This document shows, one piece after another, positions 1 through 10,378 of a stretch of 64,000 bases of DNA. Position numbers and translations under genes: made by a program. Source of the stretch: Amycolatopsis sp. cg9 (lineage in GTDB: Bacteria; Actinomycetota; Actinomycetes; Mycobacteriales; Pseudonocardiaceae); assembly GCF_041346945.1 (NCBI RefSeq), contig NZ_CP166850.1, positions 2,356,001 to 2,420,000 on the forward strand. The letters are read 5' to 3'. Position 1 is the first letter of the stretch. Every line of letters starts with the position of its first letter. Under the pieces are notes generated by a model. The model was not told the DNA's origin. It searched no databases and saw nothing but the letters and a program-made list of their open reading frames with translations.

Positions 1-1
1 G

Positions 2-436
2 CGCCTCGGACCGTCGATGGGCGCGCTCAACGTGCGGCCGACCACCACCAAGCGGCGGCTGCTGATGATCGGCGGCGGCACCGGGATCACGCCGCTGATG
101 GCGATCCTCGACGACCTCGCGCGCTGGAAGCGGAACCCGCCGGTGCACCTGTTCTTCGGCGGCCGAAGACCGGAGGACCTGTACGCGCTGGACGAGCTGC
201 GCCGGATGGCGGCGACGGCCAAGTGGCTGACCGTCACGCCGGTGACCGAAGAAGGCGCGGTGGCCGGCGGCGACCGCGGCACGCTCGCGCACGCGGTGAC
301 CCAGCGAGGCTCGTGGAAGAACCACGACGTCCTCGTTTCCGGCTCGCCGCCGATGATCCAATCCACCATCGCCAAGCTGCTCGCCAAGGGGATCGACCTG
401 GAGCGAATATCGTACGACCCGTTCACCTTGGACTGA
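2..436 (+). CDS. Ferredoxin-reductase-type NAD(P)H oxidoreductase, C-terminal part (5' partial)
   Basis: The gene enters the window from the left; the frame is open to base 2 and ends at TGA 434-436. What remains is the pyridine-nucleotide-binding half of an FNR-type flavoprotein: the motif GGGTGITPLMAIL is the usual glycine-rich NAD(P)H loop of this family, and VSGSPPMIQST near the C-terminus matches the late FNR motif. The family moves electrons from NAD(P)H through FAD to a partner domain or protein. In actinobacteria such C-termini often belong to globin-FNR fusions, but the N-terminal part is outside the window, so the partner cannot be named. The dienelactone hydrolase follows after 19 nt on the same strand. 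Confidence 0.8.
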   Translation, partial: RLGPSMGALNVRPTTTKRRLLMIGGGTGITPLMAILDDLARWKRNPPVHLFFGGRRPEDLYALDELRRMAATAKWLTVTPVTEEGAVAGGDRGTLAHAVTQRGSWKNHDVLVSGSPPMIQSTIAKLLAKGIDLERISYDPFTLD

Positions 437-455
437 GCGCGCTATCGTCGCCGAT

Positions 456-1172
456 ATGGAGACGACGATTCCGGTTTCGGACGGCACGATCGGCGGTTAC
501 CTGGCGGAACCCGCAGGCGACGGGCCGCACCCCGGCGTGGTGCTCATCCACGACGCTTTCGGGCTGAGCCAGGACACGAAGAACATCACCGACCGATTCG
601 CCGCCGAGGGGTTCCTGGCGCTCAGCCCGGACATGTATTCGCGCGGAGGCATGCGCCGTTGCGTGCGCCGGGTTTTTTCGGACATGTTCGCCAACCGGGG
701 ACGCAGCTTCGACGACATCGAGGCGTCCCGCGCGCTGCTCGCCGCGCGCCCGGACTGCACGGGCCGGATCGGCATCGCCGGCTTCTGCATGGGCGGCGGT
801 TTCGCCCTCGTCGCGGCGGCCCGCGGGTTCGACGCGTCGGCGCCCTACTACGGGCAGCTGCCGAAGAACCTGTCGGTGCTCGACGACGCCTGCCCGGTCG
901 TCGCCAGCTTCGGCAAGAAGGACTTCTCGCTGCGCGGCGCGGCGGCGAAGCTCGAGACGGCGCTGACCGAGCGCGACGTCCCGCACGACGTCAAGGAGTA
1001 CCCGGGCGCGAGCCACGGGTTCGCGAACAAGGTCGACGTCGCGCCGCCGCTGAACCTGCTGCTCAAGGTCGTCGGGTTCACCTACCACCACGAAGCGTCG
1101 GAAGACGCGTGGCGCCGAGTGACGTCCTTCTTCGGCGAACACCTGCAGCAACCGGCCCGACCTTCGCACTGA
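456..1172 (+). CDS. Dienelactone hydrolase family protein
   Basis: A 238-residue alpha/beta hydrolase of the dienelactone hydrolase family, cytosolic (no signal peptide). The nucleophile is a cysteine in GFCMGG (about C111), and the likely triad is completed by D156 (GKKD) and H187 (GASHGF). Classic members open lactone rings in chlorocatechol breakdown, but many actinobacterial paralogues have unknown carboxylester or lactone substrates and no ring-cleavage genes are nearby. The ATG has no clear Shine-Dalgarno; a TATCGT box 7 nt before it suggests leaderless transcription. Confidence 0.88.
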   Translation: METTIPVSDGTIGGYLAEPAGDGPHPGVVLIHDAFGLSQDTKNITDRFAAEGFLALSPDMYSRGGMRRCVRRVFSDMFANRGRSFDDIEASRALLAARPDCTGRIGIAGFCMGGGFALVAAARGFDASAPYYGQLPKNLSVLDDACPVVASFGKKDFSLRGAAAKLETALTERDVPHDVKEYPGASHGFANKVDVAPPLNLLLKVVGFTYHHEASEDAWRRVTSFFGEHLQQPARPSH

Positions 1173-1212
1173 GCCGAACGGATCAGCGAAATCGTCGAAC
1201 GGCGGTAGTTCG

Positions 1213-1250
1213 TTGACCGTTGTGCCCGAATCGCCTTATGGTCTAGACCA
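1213..1250 (+). promoter_or_regulatory. LPMO promoter overlapped by a DasR-type operator (dre)
   Basis: TGGTCTAGACCA at 1239-1250 is a perfect 12-bp palindrome, identical to the core of the DasR-responsive element known from Streptomyces chitin and N-acetylglucosamine genes. A plausible -35 TTGACC (1213-1218) and -10 TATGGT (1237-1242), 18 nt apart, put the operator over the -10 box, as expected for repression by the GntR-family regulator DasR and relief by amino-sugar phosphates. The palindrome is seen directly; DasR control is inferred from the consensus. Confidence 0.75.
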
Positions 1251-1317
1251 CATCTTCCCCGGATGTGCTCGTTCGTCCTCCCCCCGGAACAGAGCTGTTC
1301 CCCCTCGAGGAGCCGAA

Positions 1318-2076
1318 ATGACCTGGAAACGAAAGCTCTTCGCGGCCGCTGCCGGTGCCCTGCTGGCGCCGGTGCTGGTCGTCGTCCTCCCCGCGGCCAC
1401 CGCGAGTGCCCACGGGTACATCTCCGACCCGCCCAGCCGGCAGGCCAACTGCGCGGCCGGGAAGGTCCCGAACTGCGGCGAGATCATCTACGAACCGCAG
1501 AGCGTCGAAGGCCCGAAGGGGCTGCGCAGCTGCAACGGCGGGCTGTCCCAGTTCGCCCAGCTGAACGACGAGTCGAAGCCGTGGCCCGCGAAGTCCGTCG
1601 GCAGCACAGTGACGTTCAACTGGGTGTTCACCGCCCGCCACTCGACGACGAACTACGAGTACTACGTCGGCAACACGCGCGTCGCGGTCTTCAACGGCAA
1701 CAACCAGCAGCCGCCGCCGACGCTGTCGCACACGGTGAACCTGGCCGGGTACTCGGGCCGGATCAAGGTGCTGGCCATCTGGAACATCGCGGACACGGCC
1801 AACGCGTTCTACAGCTGCGTCGACCTGCAGGTCGGCGGCGGTGGCACGACCCCGCCGCCCACCACCACGCCGCCCCCGACCACGACCCCGCCGCCCACCA
1901 CGACCCCGCCCCCGACGACGACCCCGCCGTCGACCGGCACGTGGTCGGCGGGCACGGCGTACAAGGCGGGCGACGTCGTGACGTACAACGGCGTGAGCTA
2001 CCGCTGCCTCCAGCCGCACACGGCGATCGCGGGCTGGGAGCCGCCGAACACCCCGGCCCTCTGGCAGCGCCAGTGA
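1318..2076 (+). CDS. Secreted lytic polysaccharide monooxygenase (AA10) with C-terminal CBM5/12
   Basis: A 252-residue exported copper enzyme that oxidatively cleaves crystalline chitin or cellulose. The signal peptide runs to ASA, so the mature protein starts at H32 (HGYISDPPS), the N-terminal half of the copper histidine brace; H108 (in TARHSTTNYEYY) is the second ligand. The AA10 domain is followed by a Pro/Thr linker of PPPTTT repeats (DNA about 1852-1930) and a short chitin-binding module with WSAGTAYKAGDVVTYNG and a final NTPALW. I chose ATG 1318 because GAGGAG lies 7 nt upstream and the signal peptide starts there; the frame stays open to 1213. The dre palindrome upstream and the CBM type favour chitin. 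It overlaps the next gene by 4 nt. Confidence 0.95.
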   Translation: MTWKRKLFAAAAGALLAPVLVVVLPAATASAHGYISDPPSRQANCAAGKVPNCGEIIYEPQSVEGPKGLRSCNGGLSQFAQLNDESKPWPAKSVGSTVTFNWVFTARHSTTNYEYYVGNTRVAVFNGNNQQPPPTLSHTVNLAGYSGRIKVLAIWNIADTANAFYSCVDLQVGGGGTTPPPTTTPPPTTTPPPTTTPPPTTTPPSTGTWSAGTAYKAGDVVTYNGVSYRCLQPHTAIAGWEPPNTPALWQRQ

Positions 2077-2612
2077 GGCTGGTCCTGGCCGTCGTCGCGC
2101 TGCTGCTGACCGGATGCGGCAGCGGCGCGACGTCGGCCGCCCCGTCCCACAACGCGGCCGACGTGATGTTCCTGCAGATGCTGATCCCCCAGAACGAGCA
2201 GGGCATCGAGATCGTCCGCCTGGCCGCGGGACGTTCGGTACCCCCGCCCCTGAAGGAACTCGCGGCGGCGATCGAGGTGACGCAGCGAACCGAGGTCGAC
2301 CAGATGAAGGGCTGGCTCCGCGCCTGGAACGAGCCCGAAACGATGGACGCGAACCCCCAGGCCCACGCCGGCCACGGCGGCATGAAGATGACGGCCCCGG
2401 ACCTGGTGGGAGCGCTGAAGTCGGCACCGGACCCGGAGTTCACCCGCAAGTTCCTGGACGTGCTGACGGGCCAGCAGCAAGGCGCGGTCGAGCTGGCCCA
2501 GACGGAGAACGGAACGACCGGCGGGGTGCACCCCGAGGCCCGCGACCTGGCCCGCCGGGTGATCGAGTCGCGGACGGCAGAGGTGAAGCAACTGCTGAAC
2601 TTCAAGACCTGA
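2073..2612 (+). CDS. DUF305 family lipoprotein
   Basis: A 179-residue protein starting at GTG 2073, overlapping the LPMO stop (GTGA), so translation is probably coupled. The N-terminus is a lipoprotein signal with lipobox LLTGC, placing it on the outer face of the membrane. The body matches DUF305 (DVMFLQMLIP, then helices), a family that includes periplasmic copper-binding CopM. The usual His-His of the MIPHH motif is replaced here (IPQNEQ), but a Met/His-rich patch HAGHGGMKM is retained in the middle. Coupling to a copper-dependent LPMO makes a role in copper handling plausible; this is inference. Confidence 0.85.
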   Translation: MRLVLAVVALLLTGCGSGATSAAPSHNAADVMFLQMLIPQNEQGIEIVRLAAGRSVPPPLKELAAAIEVTQRTEVDQMKGWLRAWNEPETMDANPQAHAGHGGMKMTAPDLVGALKSAPDPEFTRKFLDVLTGQQQGAVELAQTENGTTGGVHPEARDLARRVIESRTAEVKQLLNFKT

Positions 2613-2671
2613 TCCGCGGCGCGGAACCGCGGGCAGCCGGGAGGGGCTGCTCGCGGTTGCCCGATATTCGC

Positions 2672-2701
2672 TTGGCCGCCGCCACTTCCGCGAGCTAGCC
2701 T
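2672..2701 (+). promoter_or_regulatory. Candidate promoter for a leaderless ABC-F leader
   Basis: TTGGCC (2672-2677) and TAGCCT (2696-2701) are separated by 18 nt, and TAGCCT ends 7 nt before ATG 2709. This TANNNT-N7-ATG spacing is typical of leaderless actinobacterial transcripts. The -10 sits in the loop side of a small 6-bp inverted repeat, CGCGAG (2689-2694) and CTCGCG (2700-2705). Confidence 0.5.
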
Positions 2702-2708
2702 CGCGATC

Positions 2709-2753
2709 ATGTACTCCTGTCCCGTCTTCATGAGGTTGCGGATCCGCCGCTGA
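2709..2753 (+). CDS. Putative 14-residue leader peptide of the ABC-F gene
   Basis: A short ORF reading MYSCPVFMRLRIRR, too short for routine gene calling. It has no Shine-Dalgarno but a good leaderless promoter. Its last codons (three Arg) and stop lie in a perfect hairpin, CCGCCG (2744-2749) with CGGCGG (2754-2759) around CTGA. Short, regulatory, often basic leader peptides ahead of antibiotic-resistance ABC-F genes are known to sense stalled ribosomes; this one is proposed by analogy and has not been shown to be translated. Confidence 0.55.
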   Translation: MYSCPVFMRLRIRR

Positions 2754-2818
2754 CGGCGGTGCACCCACCTTTCTGCCCGCCGTTCCGGTCCTCGCCGGGC
2801 GGCCGCTTCCGTGCTGCC

Positions 2819-2842
2819 CGGCTCCCTCCTGAGCCGCGGAGC
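2819..2842 (+). promoter_or_regulatory. Mutually exclusive stems at the ABC-F ribosome binding site
   Basis: CGGCTC (2819-2824) can pair with GAGCCG (2831-2836), leaving loop CCTCCT; alternatively GCTCC (2821-2825) can pair with GGAGC (2838-2842), which hides the GGAG Shine-Dalgarno of the TTG start at 2848. The two stems use the same bases and cannot form together, the layout expected of an attenuator or RBS switch driven by ribosome position on the leader. Not tested by folding. Confidence 0.45.
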
Positions 2843-2847
2843 AACCT

Positions 2848-4428
2848 TTGTCTTCTGCCCTTTCCACCCTGACCCAGCACGCCCACCTGCGCGCGGAAGG
2901 CGTCGGCGTCACCCTGGGCTCGCGCCGGGTGCTGCACGACGTGAGCGTCACCGTTTCCGCCCGCTCGCGGCTGGCCGTCGTCGGCGAGAACGGGCGTGGC
3001 AAGACCACGCTGCTGCACGTCCTCGCCGGTCTTCGCGCGCCCGATCACGGTGTCGTCCACCGGACCGGCACCGTCGGCGTCGCCCGGCAGGCGCTGCCGT
3101 TCCGGTCCGGGGAGACCGTCGGGACGCTGACCACCGAGGCGTTGCGGGAGGTCCACGCCGCTCTGCGCACCCTCGACGCGGCCACCGAAGATCTCGCGAA
3201 GGCGACCGAAGGCGCCGAAGATCGCTACGCCGTCGCGCTGGACGCGGCCACGCGCCTCGACGCGTGGGACGCCGAGCGCCGCGTCGACGTCGCCCTCGAA
3301 GCACTCGACGCCTGCGCCGACCGCGGCCGCGAGCTGAGCACGCTCTCGGTGGGGCAGCGCTACCGCGTGCGGCTGGCCTGCCTGCTCGGGGCGCGGTACG
3401 ACTTCCTGCTGCTCGACGAGCCCGGCAACCACCTCGACGCCGCCGGCCTGGCGTTCCTCACGACCCGCCTGCGCGGGCACGACGGCGGGGTCGCGCTGGT
3501 CAGCCACGACCGGGCGCTGCTGGCCGACGTCGCCACCGAGTTCCTCGACCTCGACCCCAGCCAGGACGGCCGCCCGCGCCGGTACGCCGGTGGCTACGAC
3601 GCCTGGCAGGACGGGCGGCGCCGTGACCGTGAGCGGTGGGTGCAGGACCACGAGGAACAGCAGGACACCCACCGGCAGCTCGCCGCCGCGGTGGCGCAGG
3701 CCCGCGACCGGCTCAGCACCGGCTGGCGCCCGGACAAGGGCACCGGGCGGCACCAGCGGCAGACCCGCGCGCCCGGCGTCGTCCAGGCGCTCAACCGGGA
3801 ACGGGCCGCGCTGGAGGCCCACCGCGTCACCGTGCCCGAACCGCCGTTGTCGTTGCGGTGGCCGGATCTCGGCGCCGGCGGCCGGGGGACGCTGGTGCGC
3901 GTGGCGGACGTCAGCGTCGACGGCCGCCTGACCGGCCCGATCACGCTGACCCTCGACCACGGCGACCGGCTGCTCGTCACCGGCGGCAACGGCGCCGGCA
4001 AGTCGACGCTGCTGTCGGCCATCGCCGGCGAGCTCACGCCGTCCACCGGCTCGGTGCGGCACCTGGCCGGCGCGCGCGTGGCGTTGATCGGCCAAGAAGT
4101 CCCGGCCTGGCCGGACGACCGCACCGCCCGCGAGCTGTACGAGCGGGCCGGCGTCCCGTTTTCGGCGATGGGTCTCCTCGACGCCGAGGCGCTGCGCACC
4201 CCGGTCGGGCGGATGTCGCAGGGGCAGCAACGCCGGCTCGACCTCGCACTGCGGCTGGCCGGACGGCCGGACGTGCTCGTCTTCGACGAACCGACCAACC
4301 ACCTGTCGGCGGTGCTCGTCGAGGAGCTGACCGAGGCCTTGCTGGGCACCCCGGCCGCGGTGGTCGTCGCGACGCACGACCGCCGGCTGCTGGCGGACCT
4401 CGCGGCCTGGCCGCGATTGGAGCTCTGA
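2848..4428 (+). CDS. ABC-F family ATPase (ribosome-protection type)
   Basis: A 526-residue soluble protein with two ABC nucleotide-binding domains and no membrane segments, as in ABC-F. NBD1 has Walker [10 protein letters not shown] (about residue 46), signature LSVGQ and Walker [16 protein letters not shown]2 has GGNGAGKST (about 380), [12 protein letters not shown] and [13 protein letters not shown] charged linker at about 240-330 corresponds to the arm that reaches into the ribosomal E/P site. The family rescues ribosomes or removes macrolides, lincosamides, pleuromutilins and similar drugs. Start TTG 2848 has GGAG six nt upstream. The upstream leader supports drug-inducible expression, but substrate specificity cannot be read from sequence. 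Confidence 0.9.
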   Translation: MSSALSTLTQHAHLRAEGVGVTLGSRRVLHDVSVTVSARSRLAVVGENGRGKTTLLHVLAGLRAPDHGVVHRTGTVGVARQALPFRSGETVGTLTTEALREVHAALRTLDAATEDLAKATEGAEDRYAVALDAATRLDAWDAERRVDVALEALDACADRGRELSTLSVGQRYRVRLACLLGARYDFLLLDEPGNHLDAAGLAFLTTRLRGHDGGVALVSHDRALLADVATEFLDLDPSQDGRPRRYAGGYDAWQDGRRRDRERWVQDHEEQQDTHRQLAAAVAQARDRLSTGWRPDKGTGRHQRQTRAPGVVQALNRERAALEAHRVTVPEPPLSLRWPDLGAGGRGTLVRVADVSVDGRLTGPITLTLDHGDRLLVTGGNGAGKSTLLSAIAGELTPSTGSVRHLAGARVALIGQEVPAWPDDRTARELYERAGVPFSAMGLLDAEALRTPVGRMSQGQQRRLDLALRLAGRPDVLVFDEPTNHLSAVLVEELTEALLGTPAAVVVATHDRRLLADLAAWPRLEL

Positions 4429-4432
4429 CGCA

Positions 4433-4466
4433 CGAAGGCCTCCCCGGTCACCCGGGGAGGCCTTCG
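4433..4466. terminator. Bidirectional terminator between ABC-F and hspR
   Basis: A perfect 15-bp stem (4433-4447 with 4452-4466; core GGCCTCCCCGG) around a 4-nt loop, between two convergent genes. No long T tract, as is usual in high-GC actinobacteria. Confidence 0.8.
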
Positions 4467-4478
4467 AAGTTCACGTGC

Positions 4479-4913
4479 TCAGCGGCGCTTGGGGCGCCAG
4501 ACCACCATCGCCGTCTGCTGGTTGAGCGGCACGAGGTCCCGGCGGTAGGACGCGTGCGCCGCCGCCGCGGCCTGTTCGCCCGCGACGTACGCTGCGGTCA
4601 GTTCTTCGGTCAGCTCGGCGATCCGGGCGCGCAGCGCGTCGACCTGGTTCTCCAGCTCGATGATGCGCTTGATGCCGGCCAGGTTGACGCCGTCCTCCTG
4701 CGACAGGCGCTGGACCTCGCGCAACAGCGCGATGTCCCGCATCGAGTAGCGCCGCCCGCCACCGGAGGTGCGGCCCGGCGACACCAGGCCCTGCCGGTCG
4801 TAGGTGCGCAACGTCTGCGCGTGCATCCCGGCGAGCTGGGCCGCCACCGAGATGACGAACACCGGGGTCTCTTCGTCGCCTTCCTGCGGGATCCCGCCGA
4901 ACATCCCACTCAC
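4479..4913 (-). CDS. hspR: Heat shock repressor HspR (MerR family)
   Basis: A 144-residue MerR-type regulator. The winged-helix region is [25 protein letters not shown] followed by [10 protein letters not shown] and a coiled-coil stretch ([20 protein letters not shown]). HspR binds HAIR inverted repeats (CTTGAGT-N7-ACTCAAG) and needs DnaK as co-repressor, forming a feedback loop. It is the last gene of dnaK-grpE-dnaJ-hspR, overlapping dnaJ by 4 nt (ATGA), and HAIR-like sites lie upstream of dnaK. Confidence 0.95.
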   Translation of the reverse strand: MSGMFGGIPQEGDEETPVFVISVAAQLAGMHAQTLRTYDRQGLVSPGRTSGGGRRYSMRDIALLREVQRLSQEDGVNLAGIKRIIELENQVDALRARIAELTEELTAAYVAGEQAAAAAHASYRRDLVPLNQQTAMVVWRPKRR

Positions 4914-6082
4914 CTGCCTTCGAGCAGCTCAGTGATCTCGGGCCGGGGGTCGTGCCCGGCCATCGACTCGGCGTACGCCTGCAGAGCTTCGCGCGCCTTG
5001 TCGTCCAGTTTGGCGGGAATCGCCGCCTGGAGGGTGACGAGCAGATCACCTTGCGAACCGTCGCGCTTGGCGATGCCCTTGCCGCGCACGCGCAGCACCC
5101 GTCCGCTCGCCGTGCCCGCCGGCACCTTGAGCGAGACCTTGCCCTCGAGCGTGGGCACCGTGATCGTGGTGCCCAGCGCCAGTTCCGTGAAGTCCACCGG
5201 CACGGTGATCGTCAGGTCGAGCGCCTTGCGCCCGAACAGCGCGTGCGGAGCCACGTGCACCCGGACGTACAGGTCGCCCGCCTGCGCCCCGCCCCGGCCC
5301 GGCTCGCCCTGACCGGCCAGCCGGATCCGCTGGTCGTCGTCGACGCCCGGCGGGATCCGCACGGTCAGCGTGCGGGTGCGCGTGCTGACGCCTTCGCCGC
5401 CGCACTCGGGGCACGGGTCGTCGATGATCGTCCCGCGGCCGCGGCAGTCGCGGCACGGCTCCGAGAACGCGAAGGCACCCTGGCTGCGGCTGACCAGACC
5501 CGAGCCCGAACAGGTCGGGCAGGTCCGCGGTGACGTACCCGGCTTCGCGCCGTTGCCACCGCACGTCGAGCAGGTCGCCGGGCTCGACAGCCGCAGCGGC
5601 AGGGTCGCGCCCTTGACCGCCTCGGTGAAGTCGATCCGGACGTCCGTCTCGACGTCGGCACCGCGCTGCGGCCGGTTCGCCGTCGCACCCGCCGAAGCTC
5701 GGCCACGGCCGAACAGCCCGCCGAGGATGTCCCCGAGCCCGCCGAAGCCGCCCTGCTGGTTGGCTCCGGCCTGGCCGAAGATGTCGCCGACGTCGAAGCT
5801 GCCGGTGCCGCCGCCACCGGGGAAGTTGAACCCGCCCCCGGCGCCGCCGAACAGCCGCCGCGCTTCGTCGTACTCCTTGCGCTTGCTCGCGTCGGAGAGC
5901 ACGCCGTAAGCCTCGGAGACCGCCTTGAACTTCTGCTCCGCCTCGGCGTTGCCGGCGTTCGCGTCCGGGTGGTTCTCCTTGGCCAGCTTCCGGTAGGCCT
6001 TCTTGATCTCGTCCGAAGTGGCGTCGGAAGAGACGCCCAGTTCACGGTAGAAGTCCTTACCGATCCATTCCCGTGCACTCAT
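4910..6082 (-). CDS. dnaJ: Chaperone protein DnaJ
   Basis: A 390-residue type I Hsp40. The J domain carries the HPD tripeptide (ENHPDANAG, about residue 38) that stimulates DnaK ATPase; a Gly/Phe-rich region follows ([15 protein letters not shown]), then four zinc-finger repeats ([32 protein letters not shown], about residues 170-230) and the substrate-binding C-terminal domains. It is third in the heat-shock operon, 36 nt after grpE. Confidence 0.97.
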   Translation of the reverse strand: MSAREWIGKDFYRELGVSSDATSDEIKKAYRKLAKENHPDANAGNAEAEQKFKAVSEAYGVLSDASKRKEYDEARRLFGGAGGGFNFPGGGGTGSFDVGDIFGQAGANQQGGFGGLGDILGGLFGRGRASAGATANRPQRGADVETDVRIDFTEAVKGATLPLRLSSPATCSTCGGNGAKPGTSPRTCPTCSGSGLVSRSQGAFAFSEPCRDCRGRGTIIDDPCPECGGEGVSTRTRTLTVRIPPGVDDDQRIRLAGQGEPGRGGAQAGDLYVRVHVAPHALFGRKALDLTITVPVDFTELALGTTITVPTLEGKVSLKVPAGTASGRVLRVRGKGIAKRDGSQGDLLVTLQAAIPAKLDDKAREALQAYAESMAGHDPRPEITELLEGR

Positions 6083-6118
6083 CGGGCGTCTCCTCCTCCC
6101 ACTTGAACCGGATACGTC

Positions 6119-6822
6119 TTACTGCTGCTGTTCATCGACTCCGCCGCCGAGTGGCAGCTCGCCACCGACGGGCGGGTCCACCGGGGCCGCGCCGGGCTCG
6201 TGGTCGGTCACGCCGACCAATGCCGCCCGCAGTACGCGGTCCCCGAAGCGGTAACCGCGGCGCATGACCACGGTGACCGTCGGGCCCGCCACGTCCGGCG
6301 AGGTGTTGTGCTGCACGGCTTCGTGCACGCTCGGGTCGAAGGGCTCGCCCTCGTTGCCGAACGACTCGAGCCCCGCGCGCTGCAGGCCGCTGATCAGCTT
6401 GTCGCCGACCGCCTTGAACGCCCCGGTGAGGTCACCGTGCTGCTCGGCCCGCTCGAGGTCGTCGAGCAGCGGCAGCAGGTCGTTCACCACGGTCGCCTTC
6501 GCGCCGAGAACGACCGCCTCGCGGTCGCGCTCGACCCGCTTGCGGTAGTTGGCGTACTCCGCCTGCAGGCGCTGGAGGTCGGCGGTGCGCTCGGCCAGCT
6601 CCTTCTCCACGTCGGAGACCACCGACACCGAGTCGTCCACAATGGACTCGCCGAGCGAGGGGCCCGCGTGTTCCACGGGCGCCTCCTCCGGCTCCGGCGC
6701 GGCGTGGGCCGGACCGGGCGGGCGGACCTGCCCGGTCTGGGGGTCCACCCGACGCCGATCCCGCACGACCACCGGCTCCTCGGGGCCTCGGCCCTGGCTC
6801 TCGGATTCGTCGTAGCTGTGGG

Positions 6823-6826
<4 letters not shown>
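6119..6826 (-). CDS. grpE: Nucleotide exchange factor GrpE
   Basis: A 235-residue GrpE that swaps ADP for ATP on DnaK. It has an acidic, low-complexity N-terminus, a long coiled coil ([21 protein letters not shown]) and the C-terminal beta domain with the family signature ending in [18 protein letters not shown]. The GTG start overlaps the dnaK stop (GTGA), so the two are translationally coupled. Confidence 0.96.
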
Positions 6827-8691
<1,865 letters not shown>

Positions 8692-8747
8692 GGTGCTTTC
8701 CTCCTGTGTAAGCCTGCTATGTTCGTGACCTGCACGTTCGTCCCCGC

Positions 8748-8824
8748 CTTGAGCGGGTCCCTGGCAAGTTTAGTCTGGTCTTCGCGGGCCTCGTCAAGCC
8801 GGACTTGAGTCGACTGCGCTCAAC
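8748..8824 (-). promoter_or_regulatory. dnaK promoter with two HAIR-like HspR operators
   Basis: On the plus strand CTTGAGT (8804-8810), 7 nt, then GCTCAAC (8818-8824) matches the HAIR consensus in 12 of 14 arm positions. A second, weaker copy is CTTGAGC (8748-8754), 7 nt, TGGCAAG (8762-8768). Between and over them, on the minus strand, lie a -35 TTGACG (8792-8797) and a -10-like ACTAAA/TAAACT (8767-8774) spaced 17-19 nt. Operators flanking and covering the promoter fit HspR autoregulation of dnaK. Confidence 0.75.
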
Positions 8825-8870
8825 CTTTGTACCCAGCCTAACGACCCGGTCCGGGTTCTTGTTCCCGGGT

Positions 8871-10310
8871 TCAGCGGCAGATGTGCCCGCGAGCGGGTGT
8901 GACACCGCTCACCAGGTACTCCACCTCGGCCGCGCGGGCGCACGCCGAGTTGAACAGGCCCGTGTGGCCGTCGTCGGTGCGGGCGAGCAGGACCGAGCCG
9001 TCGATGCTCGCCGCCAGGCCGCGGGCCCAGGACAGCGGGGTCGCCGGGTCGTGGGCGCCGCCGACCACCAGGATCGGCGGGGCGCCGCGGACCGGGTGGG
9101 GCTGCGGCGGGTTCTTCGCCGGGATCGGCCAGCCGGTGCAGCCGCTCGCGAAGTCCCAGTACTCGGAGTACCGCCAGCTGTGCGGGGCCACCGCGCGGAG
9201 CAGACCGGCCATCGCGCCCATGTCCATCGGCCCGGTGAACGGCGACGGGAAGTCGTGGCAGCCGATCGCCCGGTACGCCCCGTAGATCGGGGACGAGAAC
9301 TGGTTCCGCTCGGTCAGCGCGCGAGCGTCCGGGAACTCGCCGCCCGCGGCGGCCAGTGCCTTGCCCAGCGCCGGCCACTCGTCCCGGAGGTAGAGGTGGT
9401 TGTAGACGCCGGCCGAGATCTCGTCGGCCGTCGCCGGGCGGCCCAGATCGCTCGCCCACACCGCGCCGTGCGCCGCGCGGGCCACGACGTCGTCGTAGAA
9501 GCGGAGGACGTCACGCCCTTGCAAGGCGCAGTCGGCCGCCCCGCGGCACCAGTCCGCGAACCGGACCAGCGCGTCCTCGGTCGCCGCGGCCTCCTCGAGG
9601 ATCGCCTTGCGCAGCGGCCGGGCGTGGTCGACGGCGCCGTCGAGCACCATCGTGCGCACCCGGCCGGGGTGCTTCGACGCGTAGACCGCGCCCAGCTCCG
9701 TGCCGTACGAGAGGCCCAGCCACGAAATCTTCGGCTCGCCCAGCGCGGCGCGGATCGTCTCGATGTCTTCGGCCGCGCTCTGCGTGTCCGCGTTCGCCAG
9801 CAGCGGCCCGGTGCGGGCCAGGCAGTCCGCACCCGCCTCGCGGTTGTGCGCCACCAACGCGTCGAACCCCGGCCGGGACGCGGGGAACCGGTCCAGCGCC
9901 GGATCCCACAACGACGGGCCGCACGTGATGCGCGGCGTGCTGAACCAGTCTCCGCGCGGGTCGAAGCCCACGACGTCGAACCGCTGCCGCAGCCGGGCGA
10001 GGTCCGGCGACGCCAGCCCGCCGAACTGCACGAACCCGACCCCGGAGCCGCCCGGCCCGCCCGGGTTCACCAGCAGCGAACCGATCCGGTGGGCCGGATC
10101 CAGCGCGGGCAACCGGGCCAGCGCGAGCCGCGCGGACCCCAGCTCCGGTTTCGCGCGGTCGATCGGCACGTCGACCGACGCGCATTCCGCCGTCGGCTCC
10201 TGCTGCGTGGCACAAGGTCGCCACGACAGCGGAGAAGCTTCGGCGACGGCCGGCACCGCCGCCATGACCACGACCGCCGCGGCGACCGCGGCGATCCGGC
10301 GCAGATCCAT
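8871..10310 (-). CDS. Secreted alpha/beta hydrolase, S33-type peptidase with TAP-like C-terminus
   Basis: A 479-residue exported hydrolase related to Streptomyces tripeptidyl aminopeptidases and proline iminopeptidases. The signal peptide MDLRRIAAVAAAVVVMAAV ends around AEA. The nucleophile serine is in GLSYGTELG, the acid is probably in GGAHDPATP and the catalytic histidine in DDGHTGLF, with a cysteine-bearing C-terminal TAP-like domain. I chose ATG 10310 because GGAGG lies upstream and the signal peptide begins there; the frame is open to 10370. It likely trims N-terminal peptides outside the cell. Confidence 0.88.
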   Translation of the reverse strand: MDLRRIAAVAAAVVVMAAVPAVAEASPLSWRPCATQQEPTAECASVDVPIDRAKPELGSARLALARLPALDPAHRIGSLLVNPGGPGGSGVGFVQFGGLASPDLARLRQRFDVVGFDPRGDWFSTPRITCGPSLWDPALDRFPASRPGFDALVAHNREAGADCLARTGPLLANADTQSAAEDIETIRAALGEPKISWLGLSYGTELGAVYASKHPGRVRTMVLDGAVDHARPLRKAILEEAAATEDALVRFADWCRGAADCALQGRDVLRFYDDVVARAAHGAVWASDLGRPATADEISAGVYNHLYLRDEWPALGKALAAAGGEFPDARALTERNQFSSPIYGAYRAIGCHDFPSPFTGPMDMGAMAGLLRAVAPHSWRYSEYWDFASGCTGWPIPAKNPPQPHPVRGAPPILVVGGAHDPATPLSWARGLAASIDGSVLLARTDDGHTGLFNSACARAAEVEYLVSGVTPARGHICR

Positions 10311-10378
10311 GATGCGTTTCCTCCCCCTGCACGCCGTCCTTCGGCGCACCCCATTCCTAACAGCGACCACCGACAGGA

